DNA of 64,000 nt, from the NCBI RefSeq assembly GCF_016019955.1, contig NZ_JAECRZ010000003.1, forward strand, positions 232,892 through 296,891, given 5' to 3'. Origin of the DNA: Thiosulfatihalobacter marinus (GTDB lineage: Bacteria > Pseudomonadota > Alphaproteobacteria > Rhodobacterales > Rhodobacteraceae). Both the position numbers and the translations under genes were made by a program. Below are positions 16,817 to 26,400 of the stretch, in pieces (position 1 is the stretch's first letter; every line of letters starts with the position of its first letter). The notes beneath the pieces are model-generated. The model was not told the DNA's origin. It ran no database searches and saw nothing but the letters and a program-made list of their open reading frames with translations.

Positions 16817-16845
16817 TTGACGATGCCCGCCAATGGCCCTAAATC
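16817..16845 (+). promoter_or_regulatory. Sigma-70 promoter of tRNA-Met
   Basis: TTGACG (16817-16822), a 17-bp spacer, then TAAATC (16840-16845), followed 13 bp later by the first base of the tRNA. Both hexamers are close to consensus and the spacing is ideal. Confidence 0.75.
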
Positions 16846-16858
16846 GCACCCCACTTAT

Positions 16859-16935
16859 GGCGGTATAGCTCAGTTGGTTAGAGCAGCGGAATCATAATCC
16901 GCGTGTCCGGGGTTCAAGTCCCTGTACCGCCACCA
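16859..16935 (+). tRNA. tRNA-Met (CAT anticodon)
   Basis: A 77-nt cloverleaf. The 7-bp acceptor GGCGGTA pairs with TACCGCC, the D arm reads AGCTCAGTTGGTTAGAGC, the anticodon stem GCGGA/TCCGC encloses loop ATCATAA with anticodon CAT at 16893-16895, the T arm is GGGGTTCAAGTCCC, and CCA is encoded. The G-C acceptor end pair and the GGAATCATAATCC context suggest elongator Met. tRNA-Ile2, which carries a modified CAT anticodon, cannot be excluded by eye. Confidence 0.93.
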
Positions 16936-16944
16936 GAATTCCAG

Positions 16945-16980
16945 AAACCCGGATGCCTTTGCGTCCGGGTTTCGCTTTTC
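16945..16980 (+). terminator. Terminator after tRNA-Met
   Basis: AAACCCGGA (16945-16953) pairs perfectly with TCCGGGTTT (16964-16972), and the stem can extend by three more pairs to leave a 4-nt loop. CGCTTTTC follows. The A/T-flanked symmetrical stem could also stop ridA transcripts arriving from the other strand. Confidence 0.75.
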
Positions 16981-16990
16981 TCGCGGGCCA

Positions 16991-17500
16991 TCAGCCTTCC
17001 GACAATTCCAGCTCCGCCTCGATCTCGATCGCGAAATTCATTGGCAATCCCGCGACGCCAATCGCCGAGCGGGCGTGGCCGCCGATATCCGGCCCGAACA
17101 CCTCCAGCACAAGGTCACTGAACCCGTTGATCACAAGATGCTGGTCCGTGAATCCAGGGGCTGAATTGACCATGCCAAACACCCGGGCCCACCCGGAAAC
17201 ACGGGACAAATTACCGATTTCCGCCTGCACATTGGCCAGAACAGCCAGCGCAATTTCACGCGAGGCATCGTATCCGTCCTTGGTGGTCAGATCCGTGCCA
17301 AGTTGGCCGAACGGCCCGGCGATCCGGCCATCCGCATGGGACTTGGGATGTCCCGAGATCATCACCCTGCGCCCGCGCACCCGCACTAGATCGAACGGAA
17401 TATGTACGCCGGCCGGAATTCGGGTGGGCGCCGGCAAGGACAATCCAAGCGCCTGCAATCTTGCGGTGACATCGACCATTTCATGCTCCTGAATATTCAT
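16991..17500 (-). CDS. RidA family protein
   Basis: A 169-residue member of the RidA/YER057c/UK114 superfamily, in the longer subgroup of about 150-170 residues. The diagnostic C-terminal stretch GHARSAIGVAGLPMNFAIEI is present. RidA proteins hydrolyse reactive enamine/imine intermediates from PLP enzymes; this subgroup is less well characterised, and the canonical RidA arginine context (R-x-x-V/I) is only loosely matched. It lies 33 nt downstream of the indolepyruvate oxidoreductase gene on the same strand, so it probably belongs to that operon and handles products of amino acid degradation. Confidence 0.82.
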   Translation of the reverse strand: MNIQEHEMVDVTARLQALGLSLPAPTRIPAGVHIPFDLVRVRGRRVMISGHPKSHADGRIAGPFGQLGTDLTTKDGYDASREIALAVLANVQAEIGNLSRVSGWARVFGMVNSAPGFTDQHLVINGFSDLVLEVFGPDIGGHARSAIGVAGLPMNFAIEIEAELELSEG

Positions 17501-17533
17501 AGAGGCAACCCTGGCACCCCCCCGGTTCCAAGG

Positions 17534-20500
17534 CTATCCCGCGTCGCCTTGTATCGTCAAACCGGCCAGCCAGGTATCAGCGGTTCGCAAAACCTTCTCC
17601 GACGCTTTCTCTCGCACAGGCCCATAGCCGCGTATATCCTGGGGCGCTTTCACCAGAGCGGCGCACGCCTCCTCCGTGTCTGGCGCGTATCCGGCGGCCA
17701 CTTGATCCAGCACGCCCTCAAACCACGTCAGCAGCGCGCGATCCAGCTTGCGATCGATGCTGAACCGGAACGGGTCGAACGGCCCGTTGCGCAGGCCCTT
17801 CATCCACGCCAGTACCCTGAGCACCGGGCGCAGCCACGGCCCCATCCGCATCTTCCGGGGCCGTCCGCGCCCGTCCCGGCCCAATGGCAGGATCGGTGGC
17901 GCCATGTGGTAATTCACCTTGAAATCGCCTTCGAACTCCCGGCGCAGCACCTCGTCAAACCCTGTCTCCATGTGCAGCCGCGCAACCTCGTATTCGTCTT
18001 TCACCGCCATCAGCCGGAACAGTGATTTGGCCGCCTCGATCACCAACGCATCGGGCAACACGCCCCGCAACCCTTCGATCCGCGCCCGGTACCGCGCGCC
18101 ATAGGCAGCATCCTGATACCCGGTCAGAAACGCCGCCCGCCGCGCGATGATCTCATCAAGCCCTTCCTGCGTCGGGCTTTCCTCGATGTCAAACGTCGCC
18201 GGGTCATGCGCCAGCACCCGGCCCAGATCAAAGGCGCGCGCATTCTTTTCCACGGCCACCCCGTTCAACAGGATCGCCTGTTTCAGCGCCCCTTCGCTGA
18301 CCGGCACCAGCCCCGTCTGCCAGGCAAAGCCCAGCATCATCACATTGGCGAACACCGCATCCCCCATCAGCCGCTCTGCCAGCGCATTGGCATCCAGCGC
18401 GCGCAGGTTCTCTGCCCCCACCGCATCCCGGATCACCCGTTCGCGCAGCCCGATCTTCAGGTCCGCATCCCGGTTCAGCACCAGATCGCCGGTCGGCATC
18501 GCCGCCGTGTTCAGCACCACACGGCTGCCCTTGCGGTAATGCACGCTGGCCTTGGGGGCCGAAGACACCACCACGTCACAACCAATCACCGCATCCGCCG
18601 CGCCCGCCTCGGTGCGCACCTGATGCAAGTCGCCGGGCGACGCGCCCAGCCGGATATAGCTCAGCACCGTGCCGAACTTCTGCGCAAACCCGGTGAAATC
18701 CAGCACGCTCGCACCGGACCCTTCCAGATGCGCCCCCATGGTGATCAGCGCGCCCACCGTCACAACGCCGGTGCCACCCACCCCCGTGACCAGCAAGTCA
18801 TAAGGCTCCGCGAGTGATGGCACCGCGGGGGTGGGCAACCCGGCCATCAAACCGGCCAGATCGATATCGGTCCCGTCCCGTTTGCGCCGCTTCGCCCCGG
18901 TCACGGTCACAAAGCTGGGGCAGAACCCGTTCACACAAGAGAAGTCCTTGTTACAGGAGGACAGGTTGATTTTTCGTTTACGCCCGAATTCGGTCTCCAC
19001 CGGCTCGACGCTCAGACAGTTGCTCTCTACCGAACAATCGCCGCACCCCTCGCAAACCAGCTCGTTGATGAATACGAACCTGTCGGGGTCTTCCAACGTG
19101 CCCCGCTTGCGCCGGCGGCGTTTTTCCGTCGCGCAGGTCTGTTCAAAGATCAGCAGCGTCACGCCCCTGATCTCGCGCATTTCCCGCTGCACCGCGTCCA
19201 GATCGCGGCGATCCCGAAACGTGGTGCCCGGCGGGAATTCGCCATGGCTGAACTTGCCGATGTCATCACTGACCAGCGCGATGCGTTCCACACCCTCGGC
19301 GCGCGCGTTCCATGCGATCCCCTGCACGGAAACCGGCCCGTCCACCGGCTGACCGCCCGTCATTGCCACCGCATCGTTGAACAGCACCTTGTAGGTGATG
19401 TTGGCCCCCACCGCGACTGCCTGCCGGATCGCCAGCGAGCCCGAATGATACCACGTCCCCTCGCCCAGGTTCTGGAACACATGCCGTCCGCCATTGAACT
19501 TCTGCGCCACGGCCACCGGTACGCCTTCGCCCCCCATCTGGGCATATCCACCTGTGTTGCGCCCCATCCAGCTTGCCATCACATGACACCCGATCCCGCT
19601 CATCGCGCGGCTGCCCTCGGGCACTTTGGTCGAGGTATTGTGCGGGCAGCCCGAACAGAAATAGGGCGTGCGCGTCGCCCCCGGCACGTTCAGCACCGGC
19701 GGCTTTTCCGCCAGCAGCGCGCGCGCCTTTTCTTCCAGCCTCTCATGCGGGAAAAACCGCGCCAAACGCTCGGCCACCACCGGCACCAGCATCAAGGGGC
19801 TCAACTCGCCCGTCCACGGCAACAGCGGCTCACCCACCGCGCGATACTTGCCCACCATCTTCTCGGGCTTGGCGCCGGGCCAGTCATAGAAATACTCCTT
19901 GAACTGGCTCTCGATGATGCCGCGCTTTTCCTCGACCACCAGCACCTCGCGCTTGCCGGTGACGAAGGCCAGCGCATCGCGCCGCGCCAGCGGCCAGACC
20001 ATGCCGACCTTGTAAATGTCGATCCCCAGCCGCCGACAGGCCGCTTCGTCCAGCTCCAGCAGGCGCAGCGCCTCCATCAGGTCCAGATGCCCCTTGCCCG
20101 TGGTGACAAACCCGTAAACCGCATCCTCGATGTCATAGATGCGCCGGTCAATCGGGTTCGCCTCGACAAAGGCTTCCACCGCGCGCAGCTTGTGCCCGAT
20201 CCGGGTTTCGATCTCGGGGCTGGGCAGGTCGCTGGGCCGCACATGCAGCCCGCCGGGGGGCATGTCGAACTCCGGGGTCACGAACTTTCGGTCGGGCTGC
20301 AATTCCACCGACCGCCCCGATTCCACCGTTTCCGAGATCGCCTTGAACCCCACCCATGTCCCGGAAAACCGCGACAAGGCAAAGCCGTATTCGCCAAACG
20401 CCAGGTATTCTTCCACGCTGGCCGGGTTCAGCGTTGGCATGAACCACGCCATGAACGCCACATCCGACTGATGCGGCATCGACGAACTCACGCACCCGTG

Positions 20501-20956
20501 GTCATCCCCCGCCACAACCAGCACGCCGCCCCTGGGCGACGCGCCATAGGCATTGCCATGTTTAAGAGCATCACCAGACCGGTCCACCCCCGGCCCCTTG
20601 CCGTACCACATGGAAAACAGGCCGTCATACGCGCAATCCGGGTCCAGCACCGCCTGCTGCGCACCCAGAACCGCCGTCGCCCCCAGATCCTCGTTCACCG
20701 CGGGCAGAAAGGTGATCTTCTCCTTCTTGGTGCGCGCCTTCTCGCGCCAGAACTCCAGATCCAGCGCCCCAAGCGGCGAGCCGCGATAGCCCGACACGAA
20801 ACCGCCCGTGTTCAGCCCCGCGGCCCGATCCCGGCGCGCCTGATCAAACATGATCCGCGCCAAAGCTTGCGTTCCGGTTAAAAACACCCGGCCGTCCCCG
20901 CGATCATAGCGATCGGACAGGGCATAGCTTTGAAAATCATGGCTGGCTTTGGTCAT
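17534..20956 (-). CDS. Indolepyruvate ferredoxin oxidoreductase, fused alpha/beta-gamma
   Basis: A 1140-residue fused enzyme oxidising aryl pyruvates (from Trp, Phe, Tyr transamination) to aryl-acetyl-CoA. It has N-terminal pyrimidine-binding and TPP-binding domains (for example CPHNTSTKVPEGSRAMSGIG and WYHSGSLAIRQ). A cysteine-rich iron-sulfur segment follows (CEGCGDCSVESNC, later CNKDFSCVNGFC). The C-terminal gamma domain includes VTGVGGTGVVTVGAL. ATG 20956 with AAGGAG upstream is the start; the frame is open 36 codons further without a ribosome site. It is divergent from an Lrp regulator, with RidA downstream. Size and order match the aerobic alphaproteobacterial type. Confidence 0.93.
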   Translation of the reverse strand: MTKASHDFQSYALSDRYDRGDGRVFLTGTQALARIMFDQARRDRAAGLNTGGFVSGYRGSPLGALDLEFWREKARTKKEKITFLPAVNEDLGATAVLGAQQAVLDPDCAYDGLFSMWYGKGPGVDRSGDALKHGNAYGASPRGGVLVVAGDDHGCVSSSMPHQSDVAFMAWFMPTLNPASVEEYLAFGEYGFALSRFSGTWVGFKAISETVESGRSVELQPDRKFVTPEFDMPPGGLHVRPSDLPSPEIETRIGHKLRAVEAFVEANPIDRRIYDIEDAVYGFVTTGKGHLDLMEALRLLELDEAACRRLGIDIYKVGMVWPLARRDALAFVTGKREVLVVEEKRGIIESQFKEYFYDWPGAKPEKMVGKYRAVGEPLLPWTGELSPLMLVPVVAERLARFFPHERLEEKARALLAEKPPVLNVPGATRTPYFCSGCPHNTSTKVPEGSRAMSGIGCHVMASWMGRNTGGYAQMGGEGVPVAVAQKFNGGRHVFQNLGEGTWYHSGSLAIRQAVAVGANITYKVLFNDAVAMTGGQPVDGPVSVQGIAWNARAEGVERIALVSDDIGKFSHGEFPPGTTFRDRRDLDAVQREMREIRGVTLLIFEQTCATEKRRRRKRGTLEDPDRFVFINELVCEGCGDCSVESNCLSVEPVETEFGRKRKINLSSCNKDFSCVNGFCPSFVTVTGAKRRKRDGTDIDLAGLMAGLPTPAVPSLAEPYDLLVTGVGGTGVVTVGALITMGAHLEGSGASVLDFTGFAQKFGTVLSYIRLGASPGDLHQVRTEAGAADAVIGCDVVVSSAPKASVHYRKGSRVVLNTAAMPTGDLVLNRDADLKIGLRERVIRDAVGAENLRALDANALAERLMGDAVFANVMMLGFAWQTGLVPVSEGALKQAILLNGVAVEKNARAFDLGRVLAHDPATFDIEESPTQEGLDEIIARRAAFLTGYQDAAYGARYRARIEGLRGVLPDALVIEAAKSLFRLMAVKDEYEVARLHMETGFDEVLRREFEGDFKVNYHMAPPILPLGRDGRGRPRKMRMGPWLRPVLRVLAWMKGLRNGPFDPFRFSIDRKLDRALLTWFEGVLDQVAAGYAPDTEEACAALVKAPQDIRGYGPVREKASEKVLRTADTWLAGLTIQGDAG

Positions 20957-21082
20957 GGCGCATCTCCTTCGGGCAGACAAGTGTCGCACGAAATCGCTGG
21001 AATTCTGTTCCGATTTGCGCGCAAGATCGGCCAGAATCGAAAACCCATGCCAAAAATGACCCAATCAGTGATATGAAAAACC

Positions 21083-21526
21083 ATGCAACTCGATGACAAA
21101 GACCGCCGCCTTCTCGCCCTTCTGGAACGCGATTGCCGCCTCTCCAACGCAGACCTTGCCGCACAGATCGGCATGTCCACCTCCGCCTGCTGGCGCCGCA
21201 TCAGGGCCTTCGAAGAGGCCGGGCTGATCGACAGCTACGGCGCCCGCCTGCGCGCCGACCGGCTTGGCCTGGCCTTCCACGCCATCGTGCATGTCCAGCT
21301 GACCCGCCACGACAAACCCGCCCTCAGGCGCTTTATCGAGGTCATCCCCAACCGCCCCGAAGTGCGCGACTGCTACGCCACCACGGGCGCGGCCGATTAC
21401 CACCTGCGCATCCGCTGCACCGATATCGACGCCTATAACCGCTTTCTCGAAGACGTGCTGTTTACCCTTCCCGCTGTACGCTCGGCCCAGACCAACGTGA
21501 TCCTGCGCGACCTCAAGACGCGCTAA
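21083..21526 (+). CDS. Lrp/AsnC family transcriptional regulator
   Basis: A 147-residue Lrp/AsnC regulator. An N-terminal winged helix-turn-helix covers about residues 3-60 ([35 protein letters not shown]), and a C-terminal RAM ligand-binding domain contains [15 protein letters not shown]. Such proteins respond to amino acids and commonly control the adjacent catabolic gene. Here the divergent neighbour, 126 bp away, is indolepyruvate oxidoreductase, so aromatic amino acids are the probable signal. The start ATG 21083 has no clear Shine-Dalgarno, suggesting weak or leaderless translation. Confidence 0.9.
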   Translation: MQLDDKDRRLLALLERDCRLSNADLAAQIGMSTSACWRRIRAFEEAGLIDSYGARLRADRLGLAFHAIVHVQLTRHDKPALRRFIEVIPNRPEVRDCYATTGAADYHLRIRCTDIDAYNRFLEDVLFTLPAVRSAQTNVILRDLKTR

Positions 21527-21588
21527 CCCCTTGCCCCGCCCCCCCTTTCACGGCTACTCCATGGATCAGACAGCAAGGCAGATCGCAC

Positions 21589-22026
21589 ATGACCCGCACC
21601 GTCACCATCCTGAACGGCCCCAATCTCAACCTGCTTGGCAAGCGTGAGCCAAAGATCTATGGCCCGGACACGCTCGACGATGTCGCCACCAGCTGCGCCG
21701 CGCTGGGCAAGGATCTCGGCATCCGGACAACCCTTCTGCAATCCAATCACGAAGGCCAGTTGATCGATTGGATCCACGCGGCCCGCGACACGGCGGACGG
21801 TATCATCATCAACCCGGCCGCCTTCACCCACACCTCGGTGGCCATCCTTGACGCGCTCAACACCTTCGACGGCCCGGTGCTCGAGGTGCACATCTCCAAC
21901 GTGCACCAGCGCGAAAGCTTCCGGCACCACTCCTATGTCTCGGCCCGCGCCAACGGCGTGATCGCCGGCTTTGGCGTGCAAGGCTACGAACTGGCCCTGC
22001 GCCGCATGGCGACGCTGCTCGCCTGA
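21589..22026 (+). CDS. aroQ: Type II 3-dehydroquinate dehydratase
   Basis: A 145-residue type II dehydroquinase, third step of the shikimate pathway (3-dehydroquinate to 3-dehydroshikimate). Catalytic Tyr24 lies in EPKIYG and His101 in [11 protein letters not shown], with the binding segment [10 protein letters not shown] at 75-84. Length is typical. It is 62 nt downstream of the Lrp gene. The 43-nt gap to the convergent tex gene holds a small hairpin with a GCAA tetraloop (22040-22053) and no T run. Confidence 0.95.
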   Translation: MTRTVTILNGPNLNLLGKREPKIYGPDTLDDVATSCAALGKDLGIRTTLLQSNHEGQLIDWIHAARDTADGIIINPAAFTHTSVAILDALNTFDGPVLEVHISNVHQRESFRHHSYVSARANGVIAGFGVQGYELALRRMATLLA

Positions 22027-22069
22027 CCCCTCGCGAAGACGCCCGCAAGGGCGGATAAGCCCCGCCGCT

Positions 22070-24394
22070 CTACCGCTTCCTCATCGCGTCCCGCAATGCC
22101 GCCCCCATCGCGCCATTGCCGCTGTCCCGGCTCTGCCCCCGCGACGGCGCCTTGCCGCCATGCGGCCCTTTCCCCGGCCCGCGCCCCTGCGGTCCGCCAC
22201 GCTCGTTGCGCGCCTCGCGCGCCGACACGCCGCCATCCTTCTTCATGCTCAGCCCGATCCGCTTGCGCGCCACATCCACTTCCGTCACGCGCACCGTCAC
22301 CACGTCCCCGGCCCTGACCACCTCATGCGGGTCTTTCACAAACCGGTCCGCCAACTGGCTGACATGCACCAGCCCGTCCTGATGCACCCCCACATCCACA
22401 AACGCGCCAAAGGCCGCCACGTTCGTCACCGTCCCTTCCAGCGTCATCCCCGGCTTCAGGTCGGTGATCGTTTCCACCCCGTCGGCAAAACTGGCCGTCC
22501 TGAATGTCGGCCTCGGATCGCGCCCCGGCTTTTCCAACTCGCTCAGAATGTCGCGCACCGTCGGCAACCCGAACCGCGCGTCCACGAACTCTTCCGCCCG
22601 CACCCGCTTCAACGCCGCCGCGTCGCCCATCAACGCACGCACATCCCGCCCACAGGCCTTCACGATCCGCCGCGCCACGTCATAGGCCTCGGGGTGCACC
22701 GCGCTGGCATCCAGCGGCTCCCTCCCGTCACGTATCCGCAGGAACCCCGCGCATTGCTCGAACGCCACCGGCCCCAGCCGCGCCACCTTCAACAAGTCCC
22801 TGCGCGCCGCAAACGCGCCATTGGCATCGCGATGCGCCACGATCGCCTCGGCCAAACCCGGCCCAAGCCCCGACACATGCGCCAACAAAGGCGCCGACGC
22901 CATGTTCAGATCCACCCCAACCGCGTTCACCGCATCCTCCACAACCGCTTCCAGCGATTTGCCAAGGCGGAACTGATCCACGTCATGCTGATACTGGCCC
23001 ACGCCGATGGATTTCGGCTCGATCTTGACCAGTTCCGCCAACGGATCCTGCAAACGCCGCGCAATCGACACCGCCCCGCGCAAGGACACATCCAGATCGG
23101 GAAATTCCCGCGCCGCCAACTCGCTGGCCGAATAAACCGAGGCCCCCGCCTCGCTCACCACTACCCTGGTCGGCACCGGCACGCCCTTGGGCAACAGCTT
23201 CAGCACATCGCCCACAAGCCGCTCGCTCTCGCGGCTGGCCGTCCCGTTGCCAATCGCGATCAACTCCACGCCATGTCTGGCAATCATCCCCAGCAAAACG
23301 GCCTCAGCCCCACGCACATCATTCCTGGGCTGGAACGGATAAATCGTCGCCGTGTCCAACAGCTTTCCGGTGGCATCCACCACCGCCACCTTACAGCCCG
23401 TCCGAATGCCCGGATCAAGCCCCAGTGTCGCCTTGGCCCCGGCCGGGGCCGCCAACAGCAGATCCTTCAGGTTGCGCGCAAACACGGCGATCGCCTCTTC
23501 CTGCGCCCGGCCGCGCAACTCGCCCATCAACTCCACGGTCATCGTCAGGCTCAGCTTCACCCGCCAGGTCCAGCCCGCCACCTTGCGCAGCCACTGATCC
23601 CCCGGCCCCGCGCCACGCGTTTCCAACCGCGCGGCCACCATGCTCTCGGCACGTTCCCTGCCGCCCTCGGGATCCGGCCCGATATCCATCGAGATCACGC
23701 CTTCCTTGCTGGCCCGCATCATCGCCAGCGCCCGGTGGCCGGGCACCTTCGCCCAGGGTTCGGAATGTTCGAAATAGTCCGAGAATTTGGCCCCCGCCTG
23801 CTCCTGCCCCGCAATCACCCGCGCGCTGACAATCGCGTCTTTCTGCAAAAAGGCGCGCAGCTGCCCCAGCAATCCGGCATCCTCGCACAGCCCCTCGGCA
23901 ATGATGTCCCGCGCCCCCTCCAGCGCCGCCTTCACATCCGCGACCGCCTCGCTGACATAGGCTTTGGCGAGGACCTCCGGATCGGCGCTCCGATCCGCCA
24001 ATATCGCCCCGGCCAGCGGCTCCAGCCCGTTTTCCCGCGCAATCATCGCCCGGGTGCGCCGCTTGGGTTTGTAAGGCAGGTAAATATCCTCCAGCGCCGC
24101 CTTGGTGTCCGCCCCGGCAATCGCCCTGGCAAGATCATCGGTCATCCTGCCCTGCTCGCTGATCGATGCGGCGACGGTCTCGCGCCGCGCTTCCAGCTCC
24201 CGCAGATAGATCAGACGGTCTGACAGCGTGCGCAGCTGCGTATCATCCAGCCCGCCCGTCACCTCCTTGCGATAGCGCGCCACAAAGGGCACCGTCGCGC
24301 CCTCGTCCAGCAGCCTGACAGCGGCTCCCACCTGCTCGGGCCGGGCTCCGATCTCGGTTGCAATGGTCCGTGAAATGCGCGCGCTCGTATCCAA
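22070..24394 (-). CDS. tex: Tex family transcription accessory protein
   Basis: A 774-residue Tex protein, an RNA-binding factor linked to transcription and gene expression under stress. An N-terminal helical domain starts [17 protein letters not shown], and an YqgF/RNase-H-like domain covers about residues 310-430 ([20 protein letters not shown]). Helix-hairpin-helix repeats and a C-terminal S1 domain (about residues 620-690, [21 protein letters not shown]) follow, with a basic Gly/Arg-rich tail. I place the start at TTG 24394: AGGAGG lies 7 nt upstream and the protein then aligns with family N-termini. The frame stays open to ATG 24472, but those 26 codons look like leader sequence. Confidence 0.93.
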   Translation of the reverse strand: MDTSARISRTIATEIGARPEQVGAAVRLLDEGATVPFVARYRKEVTGGLDDTQLRTLSDRLIYLRELEARRETVAASISEQGRMTDDLARAIAGADTKAALEDIYLPYKPKRRTRAMIARENGLEPLAGAILADRSADPEVLAKAYVSEAVADVKAALEGARDIIAEGLCEDAGLLGQLRAFLQKDAIVSARVIAGQEQAGAKFSDYFEHSEPWAKVPGHRALAMMRASKEGVISMDIGPDPEGGRERAESMVAARLETRGAGPGDQWLRKVAGWTWRVKLSLTMTVELMGELRGRAQEEAIAVFARNLKDLLLAAPAGAKATLGLDPGIRTGCKVAVVDATGKLLDTATIYPFQPRNDVRGAEAVLLGMIARHGVELIAIGNGTASRESERLVGDVLKLLPKGVPVPTRVVVSEAGASVYSASELAAREFPDLDVSLRGAVSIARRLQDPLAELVKIEPKSIGVGQYQHDVDQFRLGKSLEAVVEDAVNAVGVDLNMASAPLLAHVSGLGPGLAEAIVAHRDANGAFAARRDLLKVARLGPVAFEQCAGFLRIRDGREPLDASAVHPEAYDVARRIVKACGRDVRALMGDAAALKRVRAEEFVDARFGLPTVRDILSELEKPGRDPRPTFRTASFADGVETITDLKPGMTLEGTVTNVAAFGAFVDVGVHQDGLVHVSQLADRFVKDPHEVVRAGDVVTVRVTEVDVARKRIGLSMKKDGGVSAREARNERGGPQGRGPGKGPHGGKAPSRGQSRDSGNGAMGAALRDAMRKR

Positions 24395-24538
24395 GTCTGT
24401 GCCTCCTGTGTGTGCCGGGAGGCTCTTCATACCGCCCCCGTATTTCGCGGCCAAGGCGTTTTGAAACGCCATGCCATCTATTTCGAATTCGCCTGTCGTC
24501 CGACCGCCGCGTTAACCCCGCGATTTCCCGAAATCGGG

Positions 24539-24582
24539 CCGACGCAATACCGACGTGATACCGACGCTCTGCCGATACGGGT
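24539..24582 (+). repeat. 11-bp tandem repeat, copy A
   Basis: Four consecutive 11-bp units beginning CCGA: CCGACGCAATA (24539-24549), CCGACGTGATA (24550-24560), CCGACGCTCTG (24561-24571) and a degenerate fourth, CCGATACGGGT (24572-24582). Related arrays occur at 39926-39969 (same strand) and 52130-52173 (opposite strand). This copy lies between the 5' end of tex and the 3' end of modC. Confidence 0.7.
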
Positions 24583-24622
24583 TTTCCTGTCAGATCAGTG
24601 CGTTAACCGTGATTCGCGCGCC

Positions 24623-25708
24623 TTACCGCCCGCCCACGTCTTCCGGCGCGATCGACACGGTCTTGACCACCGCGAAACAGCGTACCCCCGGCACCAATCC
24701 CAGCGCCGCAGCCGAGCGCCGCGTCACCCGCGCCAGCACCGGCCCCGCCGCTGTCCTGACCGACACGATCGCTCCCGGTCCGTCGCCTGCGCGCACGGCG
24801 TCAATCTCGCCCGGCAACACGTTCAGCGCCGACAAACCCCTGGGTTCCTCGCGGCTCAGGATCACGTCATGCGCCGCGATCCGCACCCGCATGACCTTGC
24901 CCAACTCCTGCGGAATCCTTGGCAAAAACAACGGGATACCGCCCGCTTCCAGCTCACTCAACCCATCCGCGTGATGCTGCACCACCCGCGCGTCCAGCAC
25001 CGCGCCCACGGCCCGCACCCCTGCCGGCGTGAACCCCGGATCGCCCAGCACCTCGGCCGCCGGCCCCGCCCGGCTCACCCGTCCGTTTTCCAGCGCCACA
25101 ACCGTGGTCGCCAGCCGCGCCACTTCGCCCATCGAATGGCTGACATACAGGATCGGCACTTCGGATTCATCTCTAAGCCGTTCGAAATACGGCATAATTT
25201 CGGCCTTGCGCGCCTCATCCAGCGCTGCCAGAGGCTCATCCGCAAGGATCAGCCGGGGGCGCGCCAACAACGCGCGGCCGATCGCCACCCGCTGCTTTTC
25301 ACCACCGGACAAGGCGCCCGGACGCCGCTCCAACAGCGGTCCGATCCCCAGCATCTCCACCACTTTCCCAAGCTCGCCCGCCCCGCTGCGCTTGCGGGCA
25401 AACCACTGACCATAAAGCAAATTCTGCCTCACACTCAGGTGTGGAAACAGCCGCCCCTCCTGAAACACATAGCCCAGCCGCCGCTTGTGTGGCGCCAGCC
25501 AGACCCCCGCCGCGCTGTCCTGCAACACCCAGCCATCCACCGCCACGCGCCCCACGCTGCCGCGCGACAGCCCGGCCACCGCGTTGATCAGCGTCGTCTT
25601 GCCCGATCCGGACGCCCCGAACAGCACGGTCGCCCCTTTGGGCGCCTGAAATTGCGCGTCCAGCGTGAACTGCGCAAGCTCTTGTTTTATGGACACAAAA
25701 AGGCTCAC
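24623..25708 (-). CDS. modC: Molybdate ABC transporter ATP-binding protein
   Basis: A 361-residue ABC ATPase with the ModC layout. Walker A is GASGSGKTT at residues 31-39, the signature is LSGGEKQRVAIGRAL, and Walker B is LILADEP. A C-terminal molybdate-binding TOBE domain covers about residues 290-358. The start is GTG 25708, whose GTGA overlaps the modB stop. The same frame is open far upstream through modB and modA, but that extension is out of frame with those genes and not coding. It powers molybdate uptake with ModB and ModA encoded directly upstream. Confidence 0.93.
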   Translation of the reverse strand: MSLFVSIKQELAQFTLDAQFQAPKGATVLFGASGSGKTTLINAVAGLSRGSVGRVAVDGWVLQDSAAGVWLAPHKRRLGYVFQEGRLFPHLSVRQNLLYGQWFARKRSGAGELGKVVEMLGIGPLLERRPGALSGGEKQRVAIGRALLARPRLILADEPLAALDEARKAEIMPYFERLRDESEVPILYVSHSMGEVARLATTVVALENGRVSRAGPAAEVLGDPGFTPAGVRAVGAVLDARVVQHHADGLSELEAGGIPLFLPRIPQELGKVMRVRIAAHDVILSREEPRGLSALNVLPGEIDAVRAGDGPGAIVSVRTAAGPVLARVTRRSAAALGLVPGVRCFAVVKTVSIAPEDVGGR

Positions 25709-26400
25709 CCGCCGGCCACCCGGCGCGCCAGATAGCGCCCTATGAACTCGCTCAGCAACAGCGCGCCCATGGCCACGAACACCGACACCAGCACCAGCCG
25801 CATCGCCGCCGTTTCCCCGCCCGGAACCTGAAGGAAACTGTAGATCGCCGAGGGCAAGGTCCGCGTTTGCCCCGGTATGTTGGACACAAAGGTGATCGTC
25901 GCTCCGAATTCCCCCATCGCCTTGGCGAATGCCAGCACCGCGCCCGCCAGAATACCCGGCAAAATCAAGGGCATGGTCACGGTCAGGAACACCCAGCCGC
26001 GTGGCGCCCCCAGGGTCGATGCCGCCTGTTCCAGCCTGGGGTCCACCGCCTCGATCGACAGGCGCACGGCGCGCACCAGCAGTGGAAAGGCCATCACCGC
26101 CGCCGCCAGCGCCGCCCCCGTCCAGCGAAACGCGAACACGATGCCCAACTCCTTGAGGAAACTGCCAAAAACCCCCTGCGTGCCAAATCCGATCAACAGC
26201 AGATACCCCGTCGCAACCGGCGGCAGGATCAGCGGAAGATGCACCAGCCCGTTGACGATCTGCTTGCCCGGAAACGACCAACGCGCCAACGCATAAGCCA
26301 CGAAAATCCCGGGGCCCAGCGCGCCCAGCGTGGCCCACAAAGCCACCTTCAGCGACAGCGCCACCGCGCTCCATTCCTCCGGGCCAAGCCAGCCCGTCAT
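25705..26400 (-). CDS. modB: Molybdate ABC transporter permease
   Basis: A 231-residue inner-membrane permease with five to six hydrophobic segments. The EAA loop, which contacts the ATPase, is recognisable as EQAASTLGAPRGWVFLTVTMP near residues 140-160. It overlaps modA by 4 nt (ATGA) and modC by 4 nt, a tightly coupled cistron set. Length and position are standard for ModB. Confidence 0.93.
   Translation of the reverse strand: MTGWLGPEEWSAVALSLKVALWATLGALGPGIFVAYALARWSFPGKQIVNGLVHLPLILPPVATGYLLLIGFGTQGVFGSFLKELGIVFAFRWTGAALAAAVMAFPLLVRAVRLSIEAVDPRLEQAASTLGAPRGWVFLTVTMPLILPGILAGAVLAFAKAMGEFGATITFVSNIPGQTRTLPSAIYSFLQVPGGETAAMRLVLVSVFVAMGALLLSEFIGRYLARRVAGG

Noticed and set aside
16859-16935. 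tRNA as an attachment site for an integrated element
   Set aside because: No integrase, direct repeat of the tRNA 3' end or composition shift is present nearby; flanking genes are ordinary chromosomal genes.
24539-24582. CRISPR array or plasmid iterons
   Set aside because: Units are only 11 bp with no spacers, and no cas or replication initiator gene lies nearby. An 11-bp-phase repeat is a better description.
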